From Populus alba (Eukaryota; Streptophyta; Magnoliopsida; Malpighiales; Salicaceae), in NCBI RefSeq assembly GCF_005239225.2, contig NC_133301.1:13454318-13518317 (forward strand): a stretch of DNA of 64,000 bases, given 5' to 3'. The notes under the pieces are model-generated. The model did no database searches. It had not been told where the DNA came from and saw only the letters and a program-made list of their open reading frames with translations. This document shows, one piece after another, positions 48,298 to 61,409 of the stretch. Positions within the stretch are counted from its first letter, which is position 1; the number at the start of each line of letters is the position of its first letter. The position numbers and the translations under genes were made by a program.

Positions 48298-48732
48298 AAG
48301 CTAGGTTCTTATGAATACAAGATATAAGGTTACTTATCAATGCAATCTCAAGCCAAAAGGACCTACTAGCAATGTTTATCTCTTCTGGGAGTCCCAATTT
48401 GTCTTGAATTATGTTTGTGAGTGAGGATACAATGTAGGCATACCATAAAGTGGATTTCTAGGCATCAATTTAAAATTAATACTACCGACAGTTGATTCAT
48501 TGTGATTTATGATATAAATTAAAATGAATTTTAATAAAAATAAAAGACGAATTGACTCACTAGTTTTTTTAAAATAATATATATTTTTTAAAACATAAAA
48601 AATTAAATCAACTTGAATTAATTTAAATTAACTTATTTGACATCCAAGACTTACTCCATGTCAATTTTAGATAGGGTTTTAGTATGATAGATTATATTTA
48701 CTCTTACCCCTATTTTAAAGAACTCTAAAACG

Positions 48733-48762
48733 CGTGGGGAAAGTACTGTAGCTTTCCCCACG
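48733..48762. repeat. Perfect inverted repeat, 11-bp arms, 8-bp loop
   Basis: Arms CGTGGGGAAAG and CTTTCCCCACG around TACTGTAG. It is GC-rich amid AT-rich DNA, and about 30 bp after TCTTACCCCTATTTT (48702), a candidate but unproven Helitron 5' end. Confidence 0.8.
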
Positions 48763-49069
48763 GTTTTCACTGCCAAAAACATGCCAAAACATATCGCCTG
48801 TCATTAAATATATTATAATTGTGTAAGTTTTCTTCTTCTTTTTTCTTCTGTCAGCGACATCATGATGGTTTCTGAAATGGTTTCAAAAATTAGGCTGCTG
48901 TTTGTTTTCTTTCCGTGTAATTGGGTTTCTTTTCCTTCTATCAAGGGAACTGACATCTATATAATCTTTGGCATCATGTCCGTTTTCATTGTTTCCTTTT
49001 CTGTTATTTGATCACATTGTCACCTCTTCTTTTCCCCAGCCAAAACCCACACTAGCAATCAACATCCAC

Positions 49070-49935
49070 ACGTTGTTTTTCTGCCTTCTCCAGTGGCTGA
49101 AGTGGATCACCAGCAGCTTCACCGTCGATCACCATCCAGCAACAGCAGCAAACACCTCCCGCAGGCTAGGTAGCTTCTTCTCTTCTTGCTTCTCCACGTA
49201 AATCATGCATCTCTCAGCTCCCACCTCTCTCAGCAAGCAACTTTAGAGTGACAGTAGCTTTTAACATATTTCAGAAGATGGAACTGTATGTTCCAACTCA
49301 ACTTAAAGACTGATGATTGATACATAAAAAAACCTATCATTTATTTTCCAGAGAATTATGAAAGGAGGGGCACATTCAAATAGAGATTTTCTTCTTTTTT
49401 TTCTATCCTGTCAACTACAGACACTTCTCAAAGCTCCTGATACAGTAAATAGAGTGAGACATGCATCTAAAACTACCCTTATTCAATCGTTGATGGATGA
49501 TAAAAGCAACCAAAAGTCTTATGATTACCCATACAGTCAGATAAGCTAAACCTATGATCATGTCAAACGTTCATGGAAGTCCAGGGGTAACAAAGAAGGT
49601 AACGAAACGCTACATGGATCTCACCGAAACATCAAAGATCATATCGCTATGGCAAGTCTGAAAAGTAAAAATATGGGAAACAATAAAAGAATCCCATGAA
49701 GGCATGAAGTGTTTATGTTTGATCAAGTAAATAGTATTTGAGGGAATTAATACACCGTTGTTTTTCTACCTTTTCCAGTAGCTGTAGTCGATCACCAGCA
49801 CCTCCACCGTGGACCACCAGCAGCTCCACCGTCGACCACCATCCTCACGACAGACCAGCAACAACAACAAGCACCTCCCCCAGGCCAGGTTGCTTCTTTC
49901 TCTTCTTGCTTTTCCACGCAAATCATGCATGAATG
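49070..49935. repeat. Two diverged direct copies of a C-rich segment
   Basis: 49070-49225 and 49750-49935 share TTGTTTTTCTGCCTTCTCCAG (variant in copy 2), GATCACCAGCA, CACCGTCGA, CACCTCCCCCAGG-type text and TCTTCTTGCTT...CCACG.AAATCATGCAT. Both have short ORFs (Ser/His/Pro-rich) that I do not call genes. They could be captured gene fragments. Confidence 0.6.
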
Positions 49936-50865
49936 CTGTAAAAAAAAAACAACAAACCCTGTAGAATACATGAGTAATTAATTACCTGTTGCTTGCAATC
50001 TGCTTTGCCAAAGGAAATAGCAATTTGGTTAATTATTAATTTGTAATAATGATTAACAATTGGTTATATATATTTGGTGCTCCATTTCTCCCTTATGCAA
50101 TCCGGCTCAATCTAAGATAGTGTCAACTCCAGAGGAAGCAGATTGCAAAGTCTTCGACAACAATCAACTTTTAAAAATCCGTTCTCAAACTCGGTTTCCT
50201 TCTCCTCCTTCGCAGATCGCCGCCTTCGTCTATAAATAAATAATAATAAAAAAAACTTTAAAAGAAGATGAACTTACCTTGACAGTGATGTCGTCTTCTT
50301 CTCCTTCGGTTGATCATCTTCCTCAACATGAGGTAGCCACGCATCATGATCTCACGGAATCGGACCAGAGAAGCTGCTGCTGGTTCCGGTGATGGAGCCA
50401 ATAAAGTTCAGATTTCATTTCTTACAAGGCAGTCGGGTTTTTTGCCATCTTTCAACTCATTTGGCATCCTTTTCATTCCATGTTTTCCTACCCTTAATAA
50501 TTAAGGAGTCTGGCTGAAGCATAGGCAAAGCAAGCTCAGTCAGATTCAATTGGCCGAGACTGGCAACAGAGGGATGATTCTGTGGTTTCCGTGAGTTCAG
50601 GGCTTAGGGGTGGGGCTTCGATTGATAGATGAAGCTAAGAGCGCATCTGGTCTTCATGAAAAAAAGCAACGGGTTACGGGCTCATCTCATATGTCCGATT
50701 CAGGCATCTCTCTTATTGACGCAGAAAATAATTCGGGGGGACGTGGAACCGGACAAGATATTTTTTTGCTCTGAGTTTGTTGCCGAGTAGCATGGACACC
50801 TTCCCACGTGTTTGTCTGGACTTGGTCTCATCACATTTATTTTACTATGCACATAGGTACAACAT
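49936..50865. other. Intergenic, GC-richer patch of unknown origin
   Basis: 50090-50420 and 50560-50830 are less AT-rich than their surroundings. On the minus strand 50400-50280 reads an exon-like stretch ending GTCAAG before GTAAGTTC, a good donor. No recognisable protein. Confidence 0.35.
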
Positions 50866-51516
50866 TATAGGTAGATCCATGTGAATTCCACTTCCCGTGA
50901 TAAAATTAATGTCCTATGCTATTATTTTTTATGTTGGAAAGGTTACTTTAATTACAAAGTATTTTTTAAAAAATATTTTTGTCTGTGCTTATTTTTATTT
51001 CTATTTTTATATATTTAATTATTTAAATGTATTTTATAAAAAAAAAGTTTAATGAAATATATTTTGATCATCAACCTTCAAATTTAGTTCATACGTACCC
51101 TTGCCTTTGGCTAATCTGAATTCTGATCTTCGATCTGATGGAAAGGTAAGAAAATCATGGCAAGTAAAACCAAACGCAGAGGGTTTGAAATGAAAATGAA
51201 AATGACTGATGTGGTAGAGGCCTATAAGAGCTTCCTATAGTAGTACAAAATTAATTATTACATTTCGTGAGCTTCGGAGGATGTGCCACCTCTGTCTCGC
51301 ACCCTCATGTGTTGTGCTTCGCAGTTGTCGCCAGAGGAGAAAAACAAGGAAAAGACGATGACGACTTTTGTGACCTCCCCGCCTTAGTCTAATATTTTAC
51401 AAGTTAAAAATTATATGCAAAAGCAAATCATTACTAGCGATTCCAAAATAAGCTTTATTTCATAGATAATGCATCTTATAATATTATTTTTTAGATAGGA
51501 CATAAAAAAATAATAG

Positions 51517-51568
51517 ATCACGGGAAGTGGAATTCACATGGATCCATGTGAATTCCACTTCCCGTGAT
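51517..51568. repeat. 52-bp perfect palindrome
   Basis: Arms of 26 bp with no spacer: ATCACGGGAAGTGGAATTC at the left, central GGATCC at 51540-51545, and GAATTCCACTTCCCGTGAT at the right. It formed where two inverted copies of the surrounding repeat meet. Confidence 0.97.
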
Positions 51569-51849
51569 AAAATCCAGTTTAACATGTCCTATGCTATTAT
51601 TTTTTATTAATGTCCTATACTATTATCTAACATGTCCTATGCTATTATTTTTTATTAATATCCTATGTTATTATCACGGGACATTGAATTCCACCTCCAA
51701 AGTAAGCTTTATTTTCATAGATAAATGCATCTTTTGCTCTAACATAATTTATGTTTTATTTTTCGTGGCTTTTTCTTTGATTTTTTAAATCACAGGATTT
51801 ATTTTATGGTCTTTTCATATTGCATATCCCATTTCAAAATCTCTAGCCC

Positions 51850-52190
51850 TAATCACCATTATATTGTTATTATTATTAATATTATTATTATTACTATTTT
51901 TTATATATTTAATTATTTTAATGTATTTTATAAAAAAAAAAGTTTAATGAAATATATTTGATCATCAACCTTCAAATTTAGTTCATTTACTAGAAAACAT
52001 TTTTGACTCATAATTCATAAAATATTTTATAAATAATAACTTATTTCAACCATTATTTTCATATCATCATAATTATCATCTCACTATCTAACCCTTTACC
52101 ATTATTTTATTATTATTATTATTATTATTATCATCATTATAGTATCACCCTCTTTATTATTATTATCATCTCAACTTATCACCATCATTA
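51850..52190. repeat. ATT/ATC trinucleotide microsatellite region
   Basis: Runs of TTATTATTATTATTATTATTATC-type repeats at about 51865-51900 and 52108-52195. Confidence 0.85.
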
Positions 52191-52257
52191 TTAAAAAAAA
52201 TATTTTGCAAGTTAAAAATTATATGCAAAAGAAAATCATTGCTAGCGAAAAATGACA

Positions 52258-52450
52258 TGTTTTAGAGTATGGTTCTTGTTGTTTTTTTAAAATGTTTGTT
52301 GTAGTGAAATATATCAAAATAATATTTTTTATTTTTAAAAAAATTATTTTTTAAGACCACATCAAAACGATTAAAAAACATAAAAAATTATTAATTTTTA
52401 ATAAATGAAATTAAAAATTTTTAGAAACACAATCACGTTTCTAAATGCTC
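52258..52450. repeat. AT-rich MITE-like module
   Basis: TGTTTGTTGTAGTGAAATAT, AAAATAATATTTTTTATTTT, CACATCAAAACGATTAAAAA and ACACAATCACGTTTC: the complete layout of the dispersed family seen in RLP introns. Confidence 0.5.
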
Positions 52451-53661
52451 TTTTCATCAACAGTGATTGTTTATGTTAGGTTTTCTTGGCACTTGGTCTA
52501 CTTCAAATTTCATTTATCTTTTGAAAAAATTAAAGTGTATTAACTTTTTGGATAGGTGGCATAATTATGTATACTTAACAGCATGGTTTAATACAGTTCA
52601 AGATGGTATTTAATTACGTGAAGAATGGCGAAAATATAACATACAGGATTGGATTAATACAAACAGTAGTCGAAGGATGTTATAATATGGAAGCAAAAAT
52701 ACAGGGGCGTGTACGTCTTCATGTTTAGGTACAGATTTCACATGCCTAATGATCATGTAAAGAAAGCAGGTCACAAGTCCTTGGTTTTTTAGCAGTGTTT
52801 GCATATGTCAAACTATGGATTATAGTATGGTTTTTGAAAATAAAAAATTTCTTACCCTATGTTTGAATTTTTTTAAAAAAACATTGCGGGACACGGGACA
52901 CTCTCATTAAAAAAATTACAAAGATTATAACCCTTATTCTTTGCAGCTTATACGATTTTGTTTTGATTTTTGTTACTTTCCTTTGTTTTTTTCTTTAGCA
53001 TTCACCAGAATTGTGATAGATTGTAGAAGTTATTGCCTTTATTCTTTGTAGCTTATACCATTGTGATAATTATGCTGGAGTTGTGATACTGATTTCTTTT
53101 TACCTAGATATGTTGCCTCATCTTTTTTTTTTTTTTTTGTTCTTTCATGCCTCATTCTCCAGATCTTATACCCCATGTCTGTTTATTTTTATCCTTGCAC
53201 ATATTAATCAAATTGAACTTCGTTTTTCAGGTCTTTTGAAGGGGCTACTTTTTTTTATCATCGGTATTTCTCAGGTTTATTTTGTGCCTCTCTCTTATTT
53301 ACTTTATCCATTTCTATTTCCTTGCATGCTTAATCATGATTATGGTATTCCTATGTTTAGCAACACATAATGTCTTTTTTTAATCGCTTAATATTTTATT
53401 GTTATATCTCCATCCTTTCCTGAACCAAGGAGTTATGTTTTTAGCTAACCCTACCCTATTATCATGTCTTATGATATATCAAACATTTCAGTGTAATTAT
53501 CCCTATGTTTACATGATTTCTTTAGAAAGTGCATGCCATTAGCATTTTCTCTATCCCTGTGTTTTCCTTCACTTAGCCATGATCATGTACTAATCATGGT
53601 TTTTTTGTGTTTTTCTTTCATTTACCTTGGTGTTTTATTTTCATAATTTATTTAGAGCAAC

Positions 53662-56600
53662 ATGACAAGTCCTCACGGACATGTTCAACCGAATGAGTAT
53701 GTGCCATCTTCTCCATACTCACAATTTGTCTTGAATGACTACGAAACCCCTGTTGATAGAATCTTGCTATCCAATAACCCGAGCTCTTCAAATACACCAT
53801 CTGCTCCACAACATACTCAAGGGGTTGGCACTTTGGTTTGTTCACGCCAGCACATAGATATACAAACCACCTTCTCCTTATCAAGCAACATAGTGCAAAC
53901 TGAAAGTAATGAAATTAATGCAGCAAGGCTATCCAATCCTCCACAATCTACCGCACTTGCTTCATTTCACTGTGATGAATCTGAAGAATTCTCTGAGCAA
54001 ACCCTTAATCATCAATCTACTATAAGCCAGGCATTATATCAGCAAAAAAAAAAGGCGTATGTAATCCAATCATGTACCTTTTGTAGCCATTTAACCTGTA
54101 TTTATGATTGCCTATTTTATATCATTCGTTCAACTCTCTCAACTTTATTTTTTTACAGGTTATTTAATTGAATACATTGATTTTGGGGATAAAAACATAC
54201 AAGTGTAACCATTGCAACGCTCTTTTTTGGTTGCAAGAACGCTTGGCCCGTTCAGCCAAAACAAAACCCATGCTTTACACTTTGTTGTAATAATGGAAAG
54301 GTTGTGCTTCCTGCTCCACAAGAAACACCTAACTATCTTGATAACCTCCTTAACCCAAACAATGGTTCATCGTCCAAGAAGTTTCGACGTGAAATTCGTG
54401 CTTATAAACTCAATGTTCGCTTTCACGTCCATGGGGGCTGTGGTTGATCATTCTGTTAATTCTCGGCCTGGATCTTATGTTTTTAAGGTCAATGGATATT
54501 GCCACCATCTTATGGGTTCTCTTCTTCCCATGGATAATAGAGGCCCCAAGTTTGCACAGCTTTATATTTTCGATACAGATAATGAGGTTTCTAACGGCTG
54601 CAACCATTCTGCAATGAAAATTTTCAATCAAGCTTGGATAGTCAGATTGTTGTTGGTCTAATCAATATGCTTGATTCATCTAATCAATTGGTTCGTTTGT
54701 TCCGTCATGCTGGACAAAGGTTCGGGGATGTCGAGGTTCCAGAATTCAAACTTCGGTTAATTGGTAAAAGAGATGATGACTCAAGGCAATACGATGATCC
54801 TTCTTTAAATGACATTGGTGGTTTGGTTGTTGGGGACATTGGTCATTGTCGATCTGATCGGGACATAATTATTGAAAGTTTATCTGGAACACTTCAGAGG
54901 ATCTCAAAGCTTCATCCTAAATTTATGTCCCTTCATTATCCACTTCTTTTTCCATATGGTGAGGATGGTTTTCACACTGATATTCCATTAGCTCATCAAG
55001 AGCAGCAACCACCTAAAAAAAGGCAAAAGGTTTCAATGAGAGCCTATTATGCTTATCTCATTCATGAAAGAGAAAAACAAGAAAAGCACTCTCATAAAAG
55101 GCGGACGATTGTACCAGCAATTTTTGGTTGATGCATTTGTTAATGTTGAAGAGGAACGTTTGGATTTTATACGTGCAAACCAAGAAAATCTTAGAAGTGA
55201 GCATTACAAGGGAATACATGATGCTGTTACTAGAGGTGATGTTGATGGATCAACTACAGGGAAAATTATACTTCCATCATCTTTAACAGGAAGCCCTCGG
55301 TATATGGTTAATAATTACCAAGATGCTATGGCCATATGTAGGTGTTATGGGAATCCTGATCTTTTTATCACATTTTACTGCAATGTTAATTGGCCTGAAA
55401 TTCGCCGAGAAATTAAAAAAACAAGGAGCTATCAACCTGAGGACAAACCTGACATCATAGCAAGGGTATTTCATTCCAAGCTAATTGATATGATGTCATT
55501 CATCAAGTCCGGAAAACCTTTCGGACGGACAATTGCTGGTATTTCTATTTGATTTCTTAAATTTCAAGTTTCTATTTTTATCCTTCTACAAACATCCGTT
55601 TTTACTTCTTTACTTGCATTTTCTCTTTTTAGATGTTTGCGCTGTGGAGTTCCAAAAAAGAGGTTTGCCACATACTCATTTGTTAGTTTGGCTAGCTCCA
55701 GAATTCAAATTCCGTTCGCCTGAGGATGTTGACTCTATTATTTCAGCTGAAATACCTGACAAGCATCAAGATCCTATTTGCTATGAGATCGTTTCAAAAT
55801 TTATGATGCATGGTCCATGTGGCGCTGCAAATCCAAAGGCTCAATGTATGGAAAAGAATAAATGTTCCAAACAGTTTCCAAAAAAAAAAACAAAGATGCA
55901 ACCATCTTTGGTGAGAATGGCTTTGTTTACTATAAACGACGCATGCAACCTATGGGTCACATTGTTAGAAATGGTATTTCCCTGTCAAATTGTCATGTTG
56001 TCCCGTACAACAAAGAACTTTTGCTTCGATACCATGCACACATTAATGTTGAAATTTGTTGCCAATCTCTACTCATCAAGTATCTTTTTAAGTATGTTAG
56101 CAAAGGAGTTGATCGATGCAGAATGGTTCTGAAAAAAGATACTGATGATGAAATACAAGCTTATCTAAACTGTAGATTCATTTGTCCATATGAAGCAGTG
56201 TGGCGGTTATTCCAGTTCCCAATCCATTCAAGGAGCCCAGCTGTTGAAAGACTTCAAGTCCATCTGCCATTACAACACCATGTGTTTTTTTCAGGTAATC
56301 AATCCTTATCGTCAGTTCTTGGGGAGACCTGGCATTAATAAGACAATGCTCACAGAGTGGTTTGAGCGCAACAGGGTTGATGTCGATGCACGAGATCTAT
56401 TTTACTCACAGTTTCCAAACAAGTATGTTTGGGATGCTAGGCAAAAAGAATGGATTGTTAGATCACGTGGATTTTGCCTTGGTCGCATTGTGTATGTCCA
56501 TCCTGCAGCTGGAGAGTTTGTATTTTCTCAGAATGTTACTTAATCATGTTAAAGGAGCAAAGAACTTCGAAGACTTGCGGCAAAATCTCTGGTACAATAT

Positions 56601-58500
56601 TTCCAACTTTTCAACTTGCATGCAAGGCTTTGGGACTCTTAGGAGATGATAAAGAATGGTCAGATGCATTTGGTGAGGCTATTCCAACAGCTTCTTCTCC
56701 GCAGCTAAGGCAACTTTTTATTAATATTATTATGTTTTGCGAGGTTGCTGATCCAAATAGTCTTTTCGATCAATTTTGGCACTCCATGCATGATGACATT
56801 GAATATCATCTGAGATCTTCTTTCTCAATGTTGAACGTTCGTTTTTCTGATGACGAACTTAAGAACTATGTGTTGTATGAGCTTGAACAACTTTTTAATG
56901 CTTCCGGGACATCGTTGGAAGATCATAAACTTCCAATGCCGAATGGTCGATTGATGGATGAAGTCAGGAACAAACTTTTAAGGGAAGAGCTTAACTATGA
57001 TCTTGCTGAGCTTAGAAATAACCATTCATTAGCTATGCCACTTCTTAATCCATGTCAAAGAAACATCTATGATTCTGTTATTACATCTATACTACAAAAG
57101 AAACAAGCGCTCATATTTGTTCATGGTCATGGTGGAACAGGAAAGACTTTTTTTATGGCATACAATTATTAATCGAGTTAGATCTGAAGGTTCAGTTGTT
57201 CTTGCTGTTGCCTCATCTGGAATAGCTTCTCTTCTATTACCTGGAGGGCGAACAGCCCATTCTAGATTTAAAATTCCATTAGAAGTTAATGAGAGTTCAA
57301 CATGCGAGATTAAACACAACACTCACCTTTCACGACTACTGGAGATGACATCACTTATTGTTTGGGATGAGGCTCCAATGAATAATAGATTCTGTTTTGA
57401 AGCTTTGGACAGGTCTCTACGAGATGTTCTTAGACTTAACAATCCATTTGGTGGCAAGTCTGTCTTATTAGGTGGGGATTTCCGACAAATTCTTCCTGTT
57501 ATACCTGGAGGAACAAAAGAAGAAATAATTAATGCTTCTTTTACTAGCTCATTGCTATGGTCTGCATTCACATTCCTCACTTTGAATCAAAATATGCGAC
57601 TATCAGCTGAAGGTTTAAGCCCAGACCAAAAGGATGAACTTAGACAGTTTGCAGAGTGGATCCTTTTAATTGGTGATGGACAAATATGTGATTTGGCTGT
57701 TTCGGATGATCATGATGCGGCATTTATCAAAATCCCATGTGAGCTTCAGGTTGAAGTAATTGATTCTCCAATTGCAGCTATTGTCTCTGCCATATATCCT
57801 GACATTGAAAGAGCTCATCTTGACCCATTCTACTTTAAAGACAGAGCAATTGTTACACCGAAGAACCTAATGTTTCTGAGATTAATAATTTTATCCTTGA
57901 TATTATACCTGGTCATAAATATAACTTTCTTAGTTGTGATTCTATCCAAACAACTTCTGGTGATATTGACAACATCGATTTATTTGTATCCAATTGAATT
58001 TATCAACCAGCTTGACTTTAATGGTGTGCCCAACACAGTATTTCATTGAAAATTGGCACACCGATTATGTTACTTCGGAACCTTAATCCCTCTGCTGGTT
58101 TATGCAATGGAACAAGGCTTATTGTTACACAGCTTGCCGAGCGAATTATTGAAGCCCAAATTATTACCGGTTCTAACATTGGAGATCGAGTTTTTATTCC
58201 ACGAATTGTCTTTCCAGTTAATGATAAAAAATGCCCCCTTCACAATCAAACGGAGACAATTTCCTATTAGGCCTTGCTATGCTATGACTATTAATAAAAG
58301 CCAAGGACAATCACTTAAAGATTGTTGGTGTCTTCTTGAAAGAACAAGTTTTCAGTCATGGTCAATTATATGTTGCTTTATCAAGAGCTACATCAAAGAA
58401 TGGACTTAAAATCATTTCCCTCGATCATGAAGGAAAACCATCATGTTATGCCCAAAAACATTGTTTACAAGGATATCATTCAATTATTACCAAAAGGTAA
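53662..58500 (+). pseudogene. Helitron Rep/PIF1-like helicase, frame-disrupted
   Basis: Order along the sequence: a low-complexity N-terminal exon; an intron (about 54057-54158); a zinc-finger-like YKCNHCNALFW; NSMFAFTSMG (after +1 shift), VNGYCHHLMGSLLP, RGPKFAQLYIFDT; LYQQFLVDAFVNVEE, GSPRYMVNNYQDAMAIC; an intron at 55539-55632; the HUH motif GLPHTHLLVWL (about 55663); KYLFKYVSKG with the two catalytic-type tyrosines four residues apart (codons 56081 and 56093). The helicase follows: Walker A GHGGTGKT (57126-57149), VWDEAP (57361), GGDFRQILPV (about 57472), and [13 protein letters not shown] (about 58277). At least eight frame changes occur, several at homopolymers (A10 near 55881, T7 at 57147). 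All key catalytic residues remain visible. Confidence 0.9.
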
Positions 58501-59162
58501 TCTTTGTATTCATTGTTGTATCTTTTGTGTGTTTAAATTCCTTATTCATAACCTTGAACATCTATGAGTCTTCTTTCAACATATATATAAAAAAAAAAAT
58601 TAGTTCCATTTTAACTATAATATATTTAAGTTTTTGCTTTTTTTGTTTTTTGTTGCATGCGGACAATAATTTCTCATACTCCTCTATTTTTCATAAAGTC
58701 TTTTCATGTCTTTTCAGGTTAGCCTGTCACTTCGTCTGCTATTTATTTTTCTACTTTGGATCAACGACTTCACTCCTTGCCCTTACAATTTCATGTAAGT
58801 TTGTTTTTTCTTCACAGCCCTTACTCCATGCTTAGGGTGATTTTAATATTGAGTAATGAGTGGACATGCTAATTCTTGATTTTTGTTGTTCCTAACCATT
58901 AATTTGTTTCATATACTACTTTCACCTTTGCCATACATGTATGAAAATAATCAATTGTCATACACATGTATTCATGATCTGAATTACATTTCCTACAATT
59001 AAATAGATTTATGCTTTTATGATGACACTTTTCTGCCATATTAGCTTTATATTTTCAGATTTGGGTTCCATTTAGATCTACTACTATGTTTATATTTTAA
59101 TCTCATGTTTAATTATTCGCTTATTTGTTCAATTTTTCCTTGCTTTTTTTAAATGCAGAGTA

Positions 59163-61390
59163 ATGGCTATTCATTTACACAACATTAAAAAATATGTTTT
59201 CTACCCTTTAATCCGAGCTCGAGTATGTCGTGTTTGGATTCCAAAACAAAATGGACAAGCAACAAACTTTAATTGCCTATTTGTTGATCGTGAGGTATGC
59301 AAACATATCTACTAATATAATTCTTTATTATTGTTTTTCTTCAAATTCTTGCCTCTGCTTGCATGCTTTTTTTTGGTCCATTTTTTAATTTCCCACACAA
59401 TTATGCAATGTCACCAATTATTTGCCTTTTTTTAATGAACAAGGGTGGTGCAATACAAGGATCAGCCAAATCTAGAGATGCTGCACATTTTTCTTCAATC
59501 ATTATTGAAGGTGGATATTATGAAGTCAAAAATTTCTACACCTTTGAAAATCGCTACATGAATGTTGTTGTTGGCCATGAAGCTGTTGTTGATCTTAAGT
59601 CTGACACCAAAGTAACTCACCTCAATTCTCCCCCACTTTCAATTCCACGATATTACTTTAATTTCACAGATTTTGCACATGTCCTTAACAAAGAAAAAGG
59701 ATCAAGACTTCTCACAGGTGTTCTTCATTCTTACCCTTATGTACCAAACTGTATCATGCATAGTTTTTTTCATTCCACTAACATGACTATTCAATTATTT
59801 ATATAGATGTTCTCGGTAGGCTAAAAGCAATACAACCAATTGAAAAGATTTTGGTTCGGGGGCAAACACTTGAAGACAAAAGGGAGTTCATCCTTGAAAA
59901 TATACGGTTAATGATAAATTCAAATTATTTTATTATATTGAATTCCTCCTAGCATTAGTCTAATATACTTTTATTTTGTTTAGAGGCGAGGAGCTTCGTA
60001 TCACTTTATGGGTGACATTGCTCGAAGCTTTGACGACGCATCTTTAGCAGAACAAGATTCTCCTCTTATCGTTGCTTTTGCTGGTTTTCGTGTCTCTCTG
60101 AATTTTAGAGGTTTCCTTCGTTCTATCATCAGGCCTACCATCATTCAATGTTATTAGATTTTCGGTTCAAATTTCATAACCTCTTCACATTAAATATACA
60201 CCAATAAATATGTGGTTGTTACATTTTTTATAGGATCTGCAAATCTAATTGGCACCGCAGCTTCAGTTTGGTATTTTAACCCGGACATACCAGAATTATT
60301 AGCATACAAGCATTAGTAAATTTCTATATTCTTTGAACCTTTTGCATTTGTTAAAATCAAATTTATGTATTAATGTTTTAAATTAATTCTCAACACCTTT
60401 TTCTTTATCTTTTTGTAGCTATGCTCAAATGGCTGTTGACTTACACCAGCTGCCTCCATCATCATCAGGAGCTGTCCTCTCATTGGAAACTCAGATAAAT
60501 GAAAATAGAAGAACAATAAGGGAGATCCTCTGTATGGACCCATACGAACACAAGGTATCTATTATGTTATTCTTTAAATATTACTTATTGCAATTCATGT
60601 CGTGATGCCCAAGCCCAACAATTGTCTAATAAAGATAGATCGTCAAATATAGTGTCTAGGATCAAGAATCATGGCATAGAAGTTCAAGGCCTATAATTTT
60701 TATATCTCATGGCTGGTTCCAGACCCCTATAATATTATGATTACACTGCTGTTGGCAATCACCAACACTGCATAGCCTGCATTTTTATGAAAAAAAATGT
60801 ATGACTTTGTGCTTTAATTGACACCTGCAGAATGAAAGATTTACATGTAAAGCTTTCATAGTTGATTATGATCTCTTCAAGGGATGGTGGTGTCAAAGCT
60901 GTCCAGATTGCAACAAGCCACTCTCTGGACTCCCTAATAATTTGCGATGCATGGAGCAATGACCATCCATCCTCTGCACCAGTCCCATGGTTCAAATCTA
61001 ATATGCATACCAAAACAACGTTGAATTTTCAGCTAAAACATATATTAACCATGCTTTTATTTCATTCTTAACTGGAGCTCTTTTTCATATCTTTTAGGTT
61101 CAGACTTAACTGCATTGTTAGCGATGGTCAAGATGTCACGAATTTTCTTCTCTCTGGCAAGACAACTGAGTATTTTTTTCAATGCTTCAGCTCATCATTT
61201 GGTGTTCGACAAACAATTCACTGACCCATTTACTGTTCCACCTCAAATGATGAGAAATTAAAACAAGACAAAAATATTTCAGCTTCGATTTGGAGCATAC
61301 AAATCTGTTCTCGGCAGATGTGAGATATATGTTTGCAACATCTTTGATGAAATACCAACTAAAGCATCTGTTAGCCCACCTAGCCCCATT
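59163..61390 (+). pseudogene. Helitron-encoded RPA70-like single-strand DNA-binding protein
   Basis: Eight exons with GT-AG borders: 59159-59294 (MAIHLHN, RARVCRVWIPKQNG, FNCLFVD), 59444-59717 (SAKSRDAAHFSSIIIEGG, FTDFAHVLNKEKGSRL), 59807-59906, 59994-60110 (ARSFDDASLAEQD), 60234-60315 (SVWYFNPDIPELLAYKHY), 60419-60554, 60831 to about 61005, and 61098 to about 61390. The seventh exon has a zinc-ribbon start, GWWCQSCPDCNKPL and LRCME, then after an extra A at about 60960 HPSSAPVPWF. The last shows FRLNCIVSDGQDVTNF and FGAYKSVLGRCEIYVCNIFD. This is the layout of RPA70 DNA-binding domains with the C-terminal zinc ribbon. Its role in Helitron rolling-circle replication is inferred. Confidence 0.85.
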
Positions 61391-61409
61391 TAAAAACATT
61401 GACACGCCT

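Larger units (their letters stand above)
50870..52250. repeat. Rearranged duplicated block with direct and inverted parts
   Basis: GATCCATGTGAATTCCACTT occurs at 50875 and 51541 (direct) and inverted ending at 51545. TTTAATGAAATATATTTTGATCATC-type text occurs at about 51050 and 51945. AAGTTAAAAATTATATGCAA occurs at about 51400 and 52208. AGTAAGCTTTATTTTCATAG-type text occurs at about 51450 and 51700. Confidence 0.8.

Noticed and set aside
53083..53370. Hydrophobic 95-aa plus-strand ORF before the Helitron
   Set aside because: T-rich sequence gives Phe/Leu/Ile runs. No membrane-protein family motif, and the position fits a Helitron leader or intron.
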